DNA of 36,635 bases from Tritrichomonas foetus (GCA_001839685.1 MLAK01001260.1:1-36635); one strand, 5' to 3'; counted from the stretch's first letter, positions 1-10,276 are shown. The notes: generated by a model from the sequence alone, not told the origin. Translations and numbers: made by a program.

Positions 1-25
1 ACCGTTTATTTACATTAACATCAAA

Positions 26-83
26 TGACCGGCCAAATTGACCGGTTAGGACGATAGAATTACTTGGCCGGTCAACGGTCAAC
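26..83. repeat. Clustered TGACCGG motifs forming an inverted repeat
   Basis: TGACCGGCCAA at 26-36 is the exact reverse complement of TTGGCCGGTCA at 64-74. A second copy of the motif (TTGACCGGTT, 38-47) lies inside, and GGTCAA (77-82) repeats the right arm. The stretch is far more GC-rich than its surroundings. It may be the end of a repeat element cut by the window edge, or a protein-binding cluster. The function is unknown. Confidence 0.45.
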
Positions 84-155
84 AACACTAAACAATACAA
101 GCAGATTCATCGTATCCTATTGGCAATTTTGAAATAATGCTAGACAGACTTCTAA

Positions 156-587
156 TTTGAAAGATCGAATTCAGAGCCAGTAGCCACATCCTTATCAATT
201 ATTTTTCTGAATCTCATTCAAAAATTATCAGAAAAAGATTGCATAGAAAAAGTTTATTTATCTTTTTTATGGCTGTTTGCATAAAATTGTTTATAAGAAA
301 ATTGTGAATTTCTTCAAGCAGAAAATTAATTCAAGAAAATAACCTTTATATATATGACAACATTAAACATAAGTCTATTTAGGATGCAGAAATAATGAAG
401 CAAATGAATTATTTCAGCCGATGGCAAAAATTGTATTGGAACCTGAAAAAATTTATTTGCCCGTCATAAAATTCTTAAAGAAATTTGTATCGGAAGTATA
501 CTTGTGATTCATAACTATTCACCTATAATTGTTAACATTTCATCAAGAAATATTGCTTTTATTCTTTGCAAGCACTTCGATTGAAAG
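156..587 (+). pseudogene. Decayed gene, helical-repeat-like
   Basis: Two stretches read like coding sequence in an AT-rich spacer. The first (156-275) encodes a leucine/isoleucine-patterned helix pair ending in VYLSFLWLFA and is followed by stops. The second (391-585) reads NNEANELFQPMAKIVLEPEK, continues into a further amphipathic helix, and is broken by a TGA and a TAA. The helix pattern resembles armadillo/HEAT proteins such as the one encoded at 12168-13698, but I could not align them and the family is a guess. No start codon or continuous frame remains. Chance open reading in AT-rich DNA is the alternative. Confidence 0.3.
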
Positions 588-1580
588 AAAAAAAAATTCT
601 GAGAGTTTTTCAATTAGATTTCATAATTTTATGTTATTTTATCAGAAAATTTATTAATTTGGTCATCGGCTTAGAAATTCTTTTAACAACTTCACTTAAA
701 ATCATCAAGAGCATATCATTAAATGTATAACAGTGATTTTATTTTAACTTATGTGAAAATGTGATTCAAAAAAAATTCTGAGAAAATAATATAACAAAAT
801 TATCATTTCAAAGAAATATAACCTACATTCACTTGGACAACTTTTTCACTATACTGCATTTTTCAAAAACACCACTACTGACCTCAACATTCTGGGATAA
901 TGTGAGAATATTGGGTGAAAAAGTAATTCTTTACTAGCGAGAACGTATAATCGATCAAAAAAAAAAAAAAAAAAAATTAGATGAAATTAAAATCATATTT
1001 TTGTGAATTTGGTTGGATACTCTAAAATGTTCTATACTTTTGATATTTTGTGTGAAATTGGTCATAAAATGCAATTTATCTAAAAAACAGCATAATCTGA
1101 AATATTCTTTTTTGATGTTTCGATTGATAGAATAGACTTCCATTAGCATGAATGATAATATTTTGAAAGTGCACAGCAATTTGTTGTGGTTACCTATACT
1201 GGTTTATATTATATCAATATGCATTGAGAATTAATCATTAAAAATTGTGTAAATGTATTTAGGATTCTTGTAAGAGAAACTATTGGAATTTTTCTTCTCT
1301 TTTTTCCCTATGATTCATTTTCTCTCTTTCATAAATAAAATGCCAAACACGAATAAGAAAAGGATTCACCAACTTTCAAATGATCTGTAAAAAATATCTC
1401 CCACATTGGCGTCACTTAAAGCATACATATTTCATGCGATCATGGATGATACTTGACATAAGTATATAAAAAAATATATATTTAGACCATTATTTCAGTA
1501 AATAAATAAATAACCGTAATTATCTTTAAAAATACAAGAAAAATTAATATAATATTATTATTTACATTACATTTGAAGTG
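588..1580. other. Intergenic spacer
   Basis: This is AT-rich DNA with no supportable gene. It contains a 20-base A tract at 957-976. A 74-codon opposite-strand frame here begins at a non-ATG codon and ends in the poly-A-encoded phenylalanines, so I do not treat it as a gene. The last part lies just downstream of the mannosidase gene. Confidence 0.6.
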
Positions 1581-4500
1581 TCATAAATATTCATTTTCTT
1601 CATTCACTTGGTTCTTTTTGGTTATTAATAATGACATAATTTCGAATGGCTGCAATTCGATATTAATAGTGAGTTTTTCTACATTTTTAACAATATGAGC
1701 TTTATTTTGATTGAGAATTGGTTTTTCTAGCAAATTTGCCAATTCAACATTCCATGCTGATGACTGGAGGAGATGAAATGTTATATTTCCTTTTCTCCAA
1801 CCACCAATTGATTCATATAATCGAACAACGAATCCATTTTTATCGAAGGCCAATTTCATTGTCTCTATTATTATTTTGTCGGTTGATAAAGTTACAAAAT
1901 CAACATTTTCTTCTAAAATTTTTTGGGGTTTAGGTTGATTTTCTATGTTTTTGTTTCTATTCAATTTACTTAAAAGGAACTGATTATAAAATTCATCAGC
2001 TGTTAATTGAACTTTTGATTCTTCAAAAGGAGTTGCATGGAAATAAGCACAATAAGTAAATTCTCGTGTTCCAAAATCGCACCATTTATCTGTTTGTAAA
2101 GGTGATTTCAAAAGTGATAGTCTCATAATATTATCATGAACATCATAACCCATTTTAACATCAGCATATAAAGTTACACCGAAATCTGAGTCACTAAGAT
2201 CGGCCCATCTTCCACTTGTTTCGAATTTTGCCATATCACGCATAGTGTTCATATGTGTTGGTCTTTGAATACTACCAAATTGAATTCCAAAACGAGAGAA
2301 TCTGTTTCGTATGGTGGTTGGAAAGACAACTTTGAGTAATTTATTATGTTGTGTCCAATTAACTGTTGTTAAAAATTTAATGTGTGGGGATTCTTCTGAA
2401 AAAATAAGTGTTTGTTTGATCCGTGTTGTTGTAGCATTTCCATCGCCTTTTCCTGAGCGCGAAATATTATAATAAGCATCAATAGAAGTTTCATGAAATT
2501 CATATTTTTCAAAAACAGGGGGTTCTAGAATCATTTCTTTGTGATAAAGTTGGATATCCCATGCTGGCCAATTGACTGGTCGATCTTCATATAATTCAAA
2601 AAGATTTCCTGTTGAAGATAGAAATTCTTTACCAGCTGATTTATCTTTCACACTGTGAATCGAACCATTTTCGGTTAAAATGATATCTAGATATGGTGTC
2701 TCAACTTTCTTAGTAATTGGATTAATTATTATCTTCCTCTTTGTTTCTTTCTCTAGAATTGTTTGATTTTGAATTGGTGAGAGATTTTTATGTTGTATTT
2801 CAAAGTTATATTTCGTTGAACCAGGTGGATCTATCGCTATTGTTGTTGTAGAATTTCTAAATGTGATATTATCATAGCCACAGTCGATTGTTGACCATCC
2901 ACCACTAGAAATATTCTTTCCTAAGAATAATCTTCGATGTGATAAGGTATTGAAAACAAGAGTTTTCGGAATATGCTCATTGAAATTAATATGATAACTT
3001 AGTATATTCAATATCTGATCCTGAATCTCTTCAATGTTTTGTATTTTTTGGAGGCCTTTCATTATAATATCTGCATTTGCTTCATTTATGGATGTTCCAG
3101 GAAGAGCATCATGAAATTGAAATAAAAGTGTATCTTCCCAGCAATCATTGATTATTTTATTCCATGTTTCATTTTTAATATTTAATACTGAATAGCAAAT
3201 TGTTGAAAGCCATTCACAATTGTGTAAAAGAGTTTCAAGTTTGCGATTTAGTCGTTTAATTTCTTCCTGTGATGTAAGGGTTCCTCGATGATATTCTAAA
3301 TAAAGTTCATCATCCCAAATAGGTAGTTCGTTCTCTTTCTTTTTAATCTCCTCAAATAATTCTGTCAAGGTGGGAAATTGCACTCGAGGAACTTCGGGAA
3401 TGTGGGGAAGCTCATTCATTAAGTTTAGATTCCAAACCATTTCTTCTGTAATTCCACCGCCTCCATCACCATTTCCAGAAGTATGTAAAGCGGACGTTGG
3501 TAGAATATGACGTTGTTTATAGTTTTTATAAGTACCAATTATTTCATAGGCTGTTGAAGTACCAGTGTATGTTGATTGTAATGGTTTCCAATATGTAGGT
3601 GTGGTAACAAAATGAGTGAACACTTCACTTCCATCAATTCCTCTCCATTTAAATGTGGAATAAGGGAATGTTGTATATTCACTCCATGAAATTTTAGATG
3701 TTATAAAACTATCGATTTCAGCACCTCTGAGGATTTGGGGTAAACTTGCAGAAAAACCAAAACAATCAGGAACGAAAAATACTGTTTGTTTTGGTAATTT
3801 CAATTCGTTCTCAAAATATCGTGATCCTAATACGAGTTGTCTAACAAGTGATTCACCAGATAATATAGTTATATCAGATTCAACCCAAGATGCGCCATTA
3901 GCTTCCCATCTTCCATTTTTAATGGCTTTCATCATTCTATCAAAAATTTCTGGATTATCTTCTTTTAACCATTTATAATGTTGAGCAGATGTTGCCAAAA
4001 ATTTCCACTTAGCTTTTTTATTGTCATTGAATTCTCCATAAGTTGTATCTTGCTCAATCAACCTTAACATAGAAACTGCTGTATTAGCAATTTTATTATG
4101 AGAAAGTGCAAAAGGCCATTCCCAGCACGTATCAATATGACTGTATCCAATCACAGAGATTGCTGGATCATTATCAGTGTGTTTTGGTAATTTATTCATA
4201 GATTCTCTCAGATGTAAAAGAGCTGGTCCAACTGATTCATAAAAAGCAGAATTCATTTTATCAAACTTTCGATCCTCTTTAAGAGGAATAGGATAACTTA
4301 AATCACGGATATCTAGTATTCTTACTGTTTCATCTAAAATGGTAACAATTTTATGATATTCTATTGATTCGGTTGGTATCAACTTAATCACAGAAAGTAA
4401 AAACCGAATCCTTTGATAGAGGATTTCTGTTTCTTTGTGAACCAAAGAAACACCAAATTTGTTTAATGTATGTGAAGAGTTAATTCTTCCTGTAAAAATA

Positions 4501-4970
4501 ACAACAGAAACATTGCCTAAATCTTGTTCTTCTATTGTTGCGCTTTTATGGAATTCATCAATGGCACCAAATGGTTTATCATTGATGAAAATCATTCCTT
4601 CAGGTCCAGCGGGAAACTCATCGTCCCAAGGGCGCTCATAAAATTTTGGAGTGATAGAAAATTCAAAAAGTAATGAGTGTATTTCAGGTGAATATTTGGA
4701 AGGAGCTTCTAACGTTCCATTAAATTGAATAGTTTCATAAAATCTTTTCCCGAATTTGAATTTATCGTTGGCATTCAACTCTTGGAAAGAAACATCTGCA
4801 ATATTCCCTGTTAAGTTTTTTATCATGCCAAATCTAGCATGAGATGCAGGAAGGAAATCTGGTTGGCGCATTAAATTAATCAATCCATTTATTTTGGTTA
4901 TTTTATCCACAGTGTTTTGAGGATCTACAGAAAAAGATGAAAATATTTGGATAATAAAAAAGAATAGCAT
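1581..4970 (-). CDS. Secreted/lysosomal GH38 alpha-mannosidase
   Basis: This 1129-residue glycoside hydrolase family 38 protein should trim alpha-linked mannose from glycans in the secretory or lysosomal compartment, or outside the cell. A hydrophobic N-terminus (MLFFFIIQIFSSFS) looks like a cleaved signal peptide, and many N-x-S/T sequons follow. The GH38 core begins near residue 275: YSHIDTCWEW carries the zinc-binding His278 and Asp280, and VPDCFGFSASLPQ holds the probable nucleophile Asp402. Later come GNGDGGGG and FQFHDALPGTS, both hallmarks of the family. These motifs resemble the cytosolic/vacuolar MAN2C1/Ams1 branch more than Golgi mannosidase II. The long beta-rich C-terminus fits GH38. 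A TCATTTTTC initiator lies about 22-30 bases upstream of the ATG. I am confident of the family, less of the compartment. Confidence 0.93.
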   Translation of the reverse strand: MLFFFIIQIFSSFSVDPQNTVDKITKINGLINLMRQPDFLPASHARFGMIKNLTGNIADVSFQELNANDKFKFGKRFYETIQFNGTLEAPSKYSPEIHSLLFEFSITPKFYERPWDDEFPAGPEGMIFINDKPFGAIDEFHKSATIEEQDLGNVSVVIFTGRINSSHTLNKFGVSLVHKETEILYQRIRFLLSVIKLIPTESIEYHKIVTILDETVRILDIRDLSYPIPLKEDRKFDKMNSAFYESVGPALLHLRESMNKLPKHTDNDPAISVIGYSHIDTCWEWPFALSHNKIANTAVSMLRLIEQDTTYGEFNDNKKAKWKFLATSAQHYKWLKEDNPEIFDRMMKAIKNGRWEANGASWVESDITILSGESLVRQLVLGSRYFENELKLPKQTVFFVPDCFGFSASLPQILRGAEIDSFITSKISWSEYTTFPYSTFKWRGIDGSEVFTHFVTTPTYWKPLQSTYTGTSTAYEIIGTYKNYKQRHILPTSALHTSGNGDGGGGITEEMVWNLNLMNELPHIPEVPRVQFPTLTELFEEIKKKENELPIWDDELYLEYHRGTLTSQEEIKRLNRKLETLLHNCEWLSTICYSVLNIKNETWNKIINDCWEDTLLFQFHDALPGTSINEANADIIMKGLQKIQNIEEIQDQILNILSYHINFNEHIPKTLVFNTLSHRRLFLGKNISSGGWSTIDCGYDNITFRNSTTTIAIDPPGSTKYNFEIQHKNLSPIQNQTILEKETKRKIIINPITKKVETPYLDIILTENGSIHSVKDKSAGKEFLSSTGNLFELYEDRPVNWPAWDIQLYHKEMILEPPVFEKYEFHETSIDAYYNISRSGKGDGNATTTRIKQTLIFSEESPHIKFLTTVNWTQHNKLLKVVFPTTIRNRFSRFGIQFGSIQRPTHMNTMRDMAKFETSGRWADLSDSDFGVTLYADVKMGYDVHDNIMRLSLLKSPLQTDKWCDFGTREFTYCAYFHATPFEESKVQLTADEFYNQFLLSKLNRNKNIENQPKPQKILEENVDFVTLSTDKIIIETMKLAFDKNGFVVRLYESIGGWRKGNITFHLLQSSAWNVELANLLEKPILNQNKAHIVKNVEKLTINIELQPFEIMSLLITKKNQVNEENEYL

Positions 4971-5319
4971 TTTATATAATTTTGTGTATTAGAAAAATGA
5001 AAATTATATTTCAATTATTCAAGACGAACAAACTAATTGAAAAACATCATTATTGAATTTATAAATGGCTGATTTTATCACCAAATGTAATGATAATATT
5101 TCTTATGAAAAAGCTCATGTGCTCAAAATACTTTTCTTCTCAAAAAGAAGACTTTGGAGTATAAAAATAATGAAAAAGTTTTTTTTTTTTTTTATACCCA
5201 ACAATTTTGTATTCTTTTTTGGTCTGCCTTTCAATTTGAAAAGAAAAAAGAGATAATTTTTCAGAGTCTTTTAATTTTGAAGGGTGATGGAATTCTTTCA
5301 ATTCTTCTAATTTATCTTA
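4971..5319. other. Intergenic spacer
   Basis: This AT-rich stretch contains a T tract near 5180-5192 and no recognisable gene. A 63-codon plus-strand frame at 5065 is low-complexity and resembles nothing I know. Confidence 0.5.
4992..5000 (-). promoter_or_regulatory. Inr-like element of the mannosidase gene
   Basis: TCATTTTTC on the minus strand matches the trichomonad initiator pattern TCA(C/T)T(T/A). It lies a little over 20 bases upstream of the ATG. The call rests on pattern only; such T-rich motifs also occur by chance in AT-rich DNA. Confidence 0.4.
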
Positions 5320-6248
5320 TTAGATGAAAGAAATCATTTCCTGAATCACTTCATCACATATAATGTCTTCAGGAATTTGTTGAAGCCAAGTCTTAGTTTT
5401 ATCATAAGATATCATTCAATATTTCCGCGAAGATAATTATTCAGAATTCCCAATGCAAATATTGTACATAGTACATTATTTCTGGACATTCCTCTAACTG
5501 TATTAATAATTCGGATTATTTTTCGTTCAATAAGTATTTCAAACTTGCTCGGCATTGGAATATCATCTCGATCACATGTTTGATGTGTTGCCACAACAAT
5601 ATATTTTGTGAAGATTTTTAAGTGTTTGTGTAATTTGCAATAAAGTCTCTGAGGTAGCACTTGATATCAATATTTTTTTGGTTGAAATGTTATTTGTTTA
5701 TCATTTTCTTGTATAAAAAATGACCCAAAAGTTAATTAAAAAATGAAGTGATGAAAAGATCAATAAAAATGGTAGTTTATTGAAATGGCAGATTTTTTTG
5801 CATAAAGTATTGAGTAAATTAAATGTATAGAGATAAAAGATTCTTTAATTGAACTCATCCGATCGAAAATATGAAGAAAATGATTTTTTGATTGTTAAAA
5901 ATAAAAAATGTGATGTGACTTTGCAAAGCAATAATTCATTCTGTTATTGAAGTTAGCGAAGGGAGCAAAGAGATTTGTGACTATTTTCACTTGTCATAGT
6001 TCTTCCAAATCGCCTTGACTTTGAGTACTGGAAAAGATCACTTTCAGTATTTTCTACGTTATTAACACTATATCACATGGGAAAAATACATATGGAAATA
6101 ATTCCGAATATTTGGATATATCAAATGAGTAATGATGCAACAATATTGCTGATCTCTTCAACTGAGCTGCAAAGCGTCTTTCAGATAATTCCAGTTTTTG
6201 AAGTTTTCTAAAAATAAAAAATAAAAAATTATGAAATATATGGTTTAT

Positions 6249-6803
6249 TTATTCTTCTTTAGCTTCTTCTGGTGGTTCGCATCCTTCTTTTTCAGGTGGT
6301 TGACCTCCAACTCTTCCCTTTCCTCTTCTTTCATGATCATGATGGGGATGATCGCCATGTGGGCCTCCTCTTGGACCATCATGATGTCCTCTATGTGGAC
6401 CTCCGCGTCCTCCACGATGTGGGCATTCACCATCTTCTTCCCAATTTTCTTCACCTTCGTGTCCTTCAGGTGGTCCTCTTGGTCCTCCTCTGTGACCGCC
6501 ATGTGGTCCTCCTCTATGGAAGTCATGTGGACCTCCTCTTGGGCCACCATGTGGGCCTCCTCTTGGACCATCATGATGTCCTCTATGTGGACCTCCATGT
6601 CCTCCACGATGTGGACATTCACCATCTTCTTCACAATTATCTTCGCCTTCATGTCTTTTATGTGGCCTGCCTCCACGTCCCTCATGTGGGCCATGTGGAC
6701 CACCACGTCCTCTTCCGCCACGGTGACAATGGCATTCTCCACCTGGTGGAGCATCTGCTTGATTTTGTACTCCATCATCGCATTGAGTTGGTTGTTCTGT
6801 CAT
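6249..6803 (-). CDS. Histidine/glycine/arginine-rich repeat protein
   Basis: The predicted protein has 184 residues and is dominated by H, G, P and R, with acidic patches. It has no signal peptide and no membrane segment. It contains an internal duplication: the block [26 protein letters not shown] occurs twice, near residues 58 and 126, each preceded by an HEGE motif. The N-terminus [10 protein letters not shown] is of normal composition. Clustered histidines and cysteines (CHCH) suggest metal binding, but that is inference. The ATG follows a TCATTTTCTAA initiator by a few bases, which supports this frame over the two other long frames across the same bases. The gene lies within the remains of the USP gene and is much more GC-rich than its surroundings. 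Confidence 0.7.
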   Translation of the reverse strand: MTEQPTQCDDGVQNQADAPPGGECHCHRGGRGRGGPHGPHEGRGGRPHKRHEGEDNCEEDGECPHRGGHGGPHRGHHDGPRGGPHGGPRGGPHDFHRGGPHGGHRGGPRGPPEGHEGEENWEEDGECPHRGGRGGPHRGHHDGPRGGPHGDHPHHDHERRGKGRVGGQPPEKEGCEPPEEAKEE

Positions 6804-6814
6804 TTAGAAAATGA
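6804..6814 (-). promoter_or_regulatory. Inr-like element of the His-rich gene
   Basis: TCATTTTCTAA lies directly against the ATG on the minus strand and fits the trichomonad initiator pattern and spacing. It helps decide the start and frame of the His-rich protein. Confidence 0.45.
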
Positions 6815-7221
6815 AGTCATTTAATGATGATATGTTTCTGAAGTTTTTATCTGAGAGTAAATCAAAATTGAATACTTGAGAGTGAAGTGGTGATATCACT
6901 CTTGACTTCATTTTTCATTCAAATACCGGTCTTAAAAGTATCTTTCCAAGTTTTGATTAGTTAACATCACATACTCTTCAAACTTATCCCCATTCACAAG
7001 GACTATTTGATACTGAATATCTTAAACTTTTGTGTCTAATGAAAGTTCGTATAACTCTATCAAAAAATTATTCCTCGAACGTTATTATATTACCATTTCA
7101 CTTCCAAATATTACATCAAAAAATAATCAAAAAATTATACATCATGTGATATCTGACTGATAATGATATTATTTACATGATCCTTTTCGATCAGATAGAA
7201 AATGAAGCATTCATATCACAT

Positions 7222-8157
7222 CGTATAAAGATCGCCTTTTGACCCAAGATTGATCTCATTTTTTATATGATGTGCAGGTAACTTTCACTAGAATAAATAT
7301 GCTATTTTTAAGGAATTTCTACCAAGCATTTTCGAAAAAAGCCCTTTTTTATTCGAAAAATTGAAATTGTAAAAAGTGTTTTTCAGAAAGCTCCACTAGA
7401 GTTTTTTAAAAAATTAATTTATTTTTTATATTCATATTATAAAGCTAATAACATAGTAATATTATTTTAACAATAAAGCGAATTTTCAAAAATGATGTTG
7501 TTTTTTTAGAAGAATTGAATACGTATTCAAAAAGTTAGAATTCTAATATTGAATTTTACTTATTCCATTATTCAGTATTGTTTGTGATAATTAAAAGTAT
7601 CATTCAAGAAGATATATTAGAGCATCAATAGCTTCCGATTTTAGGTATTTCTGGAGGTTTACAATCGATTGCATTCCAGAATCATTATATTCCATCCACA
7701 TTTTTTCTCTTAAAATCACTTTGTAATGGAAATTTGAATAGAGTAATATACCAAATAAATGATATTTATTCAAATTCCATCTCAAAATATTGTAGGGTTT
7801 TATCTTTGGAATTCCAGATCCAACTCTTCACGAAGAACTAAAAAATAAGGCATTCGAGCAATCATATCGATTGTTCGAACTGATGTCTGCTGTAGGCAAT
7901 GTTCACAGGAATAATTCAAAAGAATATCAGGTTGAAAGTAATCTTTCAATGCTTCTTCAATAGTTTCACTTGAATCGACTGATATCGTCAATGAGGTGAA
8001 ATCATTGTTCGTAGTTTGAATAAAGCCGCATTGGCATGTTTTTACATTTTCACTTTTTCCAAAAAACAATAAATCAAAATTTAAATTATCATAATTAACA
8101 AGAGTTTTTGTTAGTCTTCTTATCATAAAATCACAACGTATAAAGATCGCCTTTTGA
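7222..8157. repeat. 21-base direct repeat in the USP pseudogene
   Basis: CGTATAAAGATCGCCTTTTG plus one A occurs at 7222-7242 and again at 8137-8157. The similarity extends a few bases to the left with one mismatch. Read on the minus strand both copies encode QKAIFIRCD. A short piece of the dead gene therefore appears to be duplicated. Confidence 0.55.
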
Positions 8158-8291
8158 ATTCGAGCCGATAGAAAATGTAATAATTTTTGTAGAATAGAAT
8201 ATAAGAGGTAAATATAAAAAAAATGCCACTGAGAGCAAGAAATTCTATCATTTTTTTTGATGATTAATTTTATAAAACGCAACTTTTTCAA

Positions 8292-9256
8292 TACATATTC
8301 AGTCGATATTTCAATGAAAAAAAACTTATTTTCATGAAAATTTTTATATTCTTTAAAAGGCTAAAATGTCATATTAATGAAGAATTTCCATTTGAAAATA
8401 AATACACATATATGTTACAATATTTTTCTTTAATAAATATGTGTCAATCAAGAATTACAATTTTTTTTAGGAATATTTATAAAAAAGTATTAGCATCAAA
8501 AAAATGTCATTGATATATTTTAAATTATATATAGTTACATCCACATAAAAAATTAATAAAAAATATCTATTAGATTTTGTTTAAATGCAAAAAATTACAA
8601 AAACTCTTTGGTGTGCAGAACGGCCTATTCATTTTTTTCTTAATTTTACTAGATAAAAGTGAATTGTATCAAAAATAATTAGGATTTGGGGTTATAGATC
8701 CTGAAAAATTGAAAAACCACGGTTTTAGAAATTATTATTTTTTCAACCCTTTAAAATCATTTAAACTTCAAATTAATTATATATTCATGATATTTAAATA
8801 TAATTAAGATTATACTATGAAATTTAAATCAAATTAATAATTTTTTACTGACAAAAAATAAAATATCATTTTTCGAAATTGCCAAGTGACCATGCTGCTG
8901 AACAGTTTAATAATAATATATCGATAGTTTATCTAGTATGTAATGATGCAGTGTTTTTCTTTTTTCGAGAAACTTATCCTGTCTGAAGAAAAAGTTGATT
9001 CAAAATATCTTTATACGATGTTTCATATCCATATATTTATATATTTATTATAATATTACTTCTAATGAATTAATAATAAAATTATTTAAAAAGCTTTCAT
9101 ATGTAAGCATAATTGTAGTATGACCTAAATTTAGAAGAACGAAGTGAGCATGCCAACTTTTGCTGGAAATTCATTCAAATTACATATAAGATACTAAAAA
9201 TTGAAATAAATGTATATCAAAGCAGCTTGTTTCAAATTAAGCTAAACAGAATATAT
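8292..9256. other. Intergenic spacer upstream of the USP remnant
   Basis: This stretch is very AT-rich and shows no continuous frame. It is where the N-terminal part of the USP gene, including the catalytic cysteine box, would be expected on the minus strand. I see only a doubtful 17-codon fragment near 8975-9025 (YETSYKDILNQLFLQTG). Confidence 0.5.
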
Positions 9257-9838
9257 TTACTCTGGTACAAAAACATATTTCTTTTTAAGTTGTTCTAAAG
9301 AAGCTTCTATATCGGTAAGTTGCTGCTCGAGCATTCTTTGTTGCCTTAAAAGCTGAGGACTTTCAATTCTTAGTGGGGCTTTTCCTAATGTTTTTTCTAT
9401 TTCTTCTTTTTGCTCTGTTAAATCATTTAATGCTTCATATTTTTCTCTTTCTGTCAGAATTCGCATCCCTGGTGGACACTTTGGTTCATCAGGAACATAA
9501 TTCCTTGCTTCTTGCTCAGCAGCACGCTGTGCATAGTAATCAGGGATCTCACCTGGGGCATGTTTTTTGTTCACAATTCTTTCTTTTCGATTTGGAACTT
9601 TATCTTCTTTGGCTCTACTTTTCTGTTCGTTTGCTTGATCTATATTTCTTTGAACAAAATCAATCCTTGGTGCACCAAAAGCTTTTGGAATTTCTTTGGG
9701 AGCAGAATGAGTAATATCAACATTGTTTATTTCTTCCTTTGTTTGTGTATTGGATTTCTTTTGCTTTGTTTGTGATCCAAGTCCTTTTTTCACACCACCT
9801 GATTGAATTTCTTTCCTATACCTCAACTTAGCTTCCAT
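9257..9838 (-). CDS. Enkurin-domain flagellar protein
   Basis: The protein has 193 residues from the preferred start, MEAKLRYRKE. The C-terminal half matches the enkurin domain: a CPPGMRILTEREKYEAL motif, then a charged helix, the PLRIESPQLLRQQ signature, and a final coiled coil ending in KKKYVFVPE. An upstream HAPGEIPDYYAQR motif fits the short proline motif before the domain. Enkurin is a microtubule inner protein of axonemal doublets in other eukaryotes, which fits a flagellate. The middle is basic and low-complexity. An in-frame ATG at 9880 would add 14 hydrophobic residues with no counterpart in the family, so I prefer the ATG at 9838. I see no clear initiator for either start. Confidence 0.85.
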   Translation of the reverse strand: MEAKLRYRKEIQSGGVKKGLGSQTKQKKSNTQTKEEINNVDITHSAPKEIPKAFGAPRIDFVQRNIDQANEQKSRAKEDKVPNRKERIVNKKHAPGEIPDYYAQRAAEQEARNYVPDEPKCPPGMRILTEREKYEALNDLTEQKEEIEKTLGKAPLRIESPQLLRQQRMLEQQLTDIEASLEQLKKKYVFVPE

Positions 9839-10242
9839 TATATTAATAAAAAATACGAAATTTCGGTGTTCGTTTAACATTAGATGGATTGAAAACGAAA
9901 ATGGTTGAATAGTTGCACAATATCAAGATTTAGTGATATATATTTTGATATTTAATAAACAAATAATATCATTATTGTAATGAGTTTCATCACATGAATT
10001 AATTGCATGCATTTGAGTGACAGATATTTTGATTATTTATTGTTTCAGAAAGTATTTGGTTGAATAGAAAATGGTCAATTGTGTTTATATCTTTGTTCTT
10101 TCTTTCTAAAATTTATATTTCCTGGAGATGAAACGTTAAAGAACAACTACTTGTCCCTGTAAAAAACTTTCGTCATTGACTTAGCAATCTTGAATTTCGG
10201 GGTAAGCAATCGTATAAATTCCAAAAATAATTTTAAAATTGT

Positions 10243-10244
<2 letters not shown>

Positions 10245-10276
<32 letters not shown>

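Larger units (their letters stand above)
5320..8291 (-). pseudogene. Decayed ubiquitin carboxyl-terminal hydrolase (USP, peptidase C19)
   Basis: Pieces of one large protein lie in order on the minus strand. At 7800-8291 is the USP fingers region: FGKSENVKTCQCGF, then a SLTISVDSSETIEEALKDYF stretch, then YSCEHC and MPYFLVLREE. At 7600-7785 is the catalytic-domain end, YHLFGILLYSNFHY then MWMEYNDS, corresponding to the histidine box; the usual GHYYS is degraded. Non-catalytic remnants follow at about 6900-7120 (including LVNGDKFEEYVMLTNQNLER), 5960-6210 and 5320-5660, the last ending in WLQQIPEDIICDEVIQEM. Stops and shifts separate the pieces and none begins with ATG. The cysteine box is not visible. 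Membership of the downstream pieces in the same gene is inferred from order and strand. Confidence 0.65.

Noticed and set aside
957..976. A20 tract as a retroposed poly-A tail
   Set aside because: No coding remnant or target-site duplication could be recognised in the adjoining bases.
5065..5256. 63-codon plus-strand frame containing poly-Phe
   Set aside because: It is made by a T tract and flanking AT-rich bases; no family resemblance.
6231..6824. Other long frames across the His-rich gene, on both strands
   Set aside because: They are by-products of the repeats. The called frame has an ATG next to an initiator and a normal N-terminus.
7218..9021. 15-base inverted match ACATCGTATAAAGAT between 7218-7232 and 9007-9021
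   Set aside because: A match of this length is expected about once by chance in an AT-rich window of this size; the flanks do not match.
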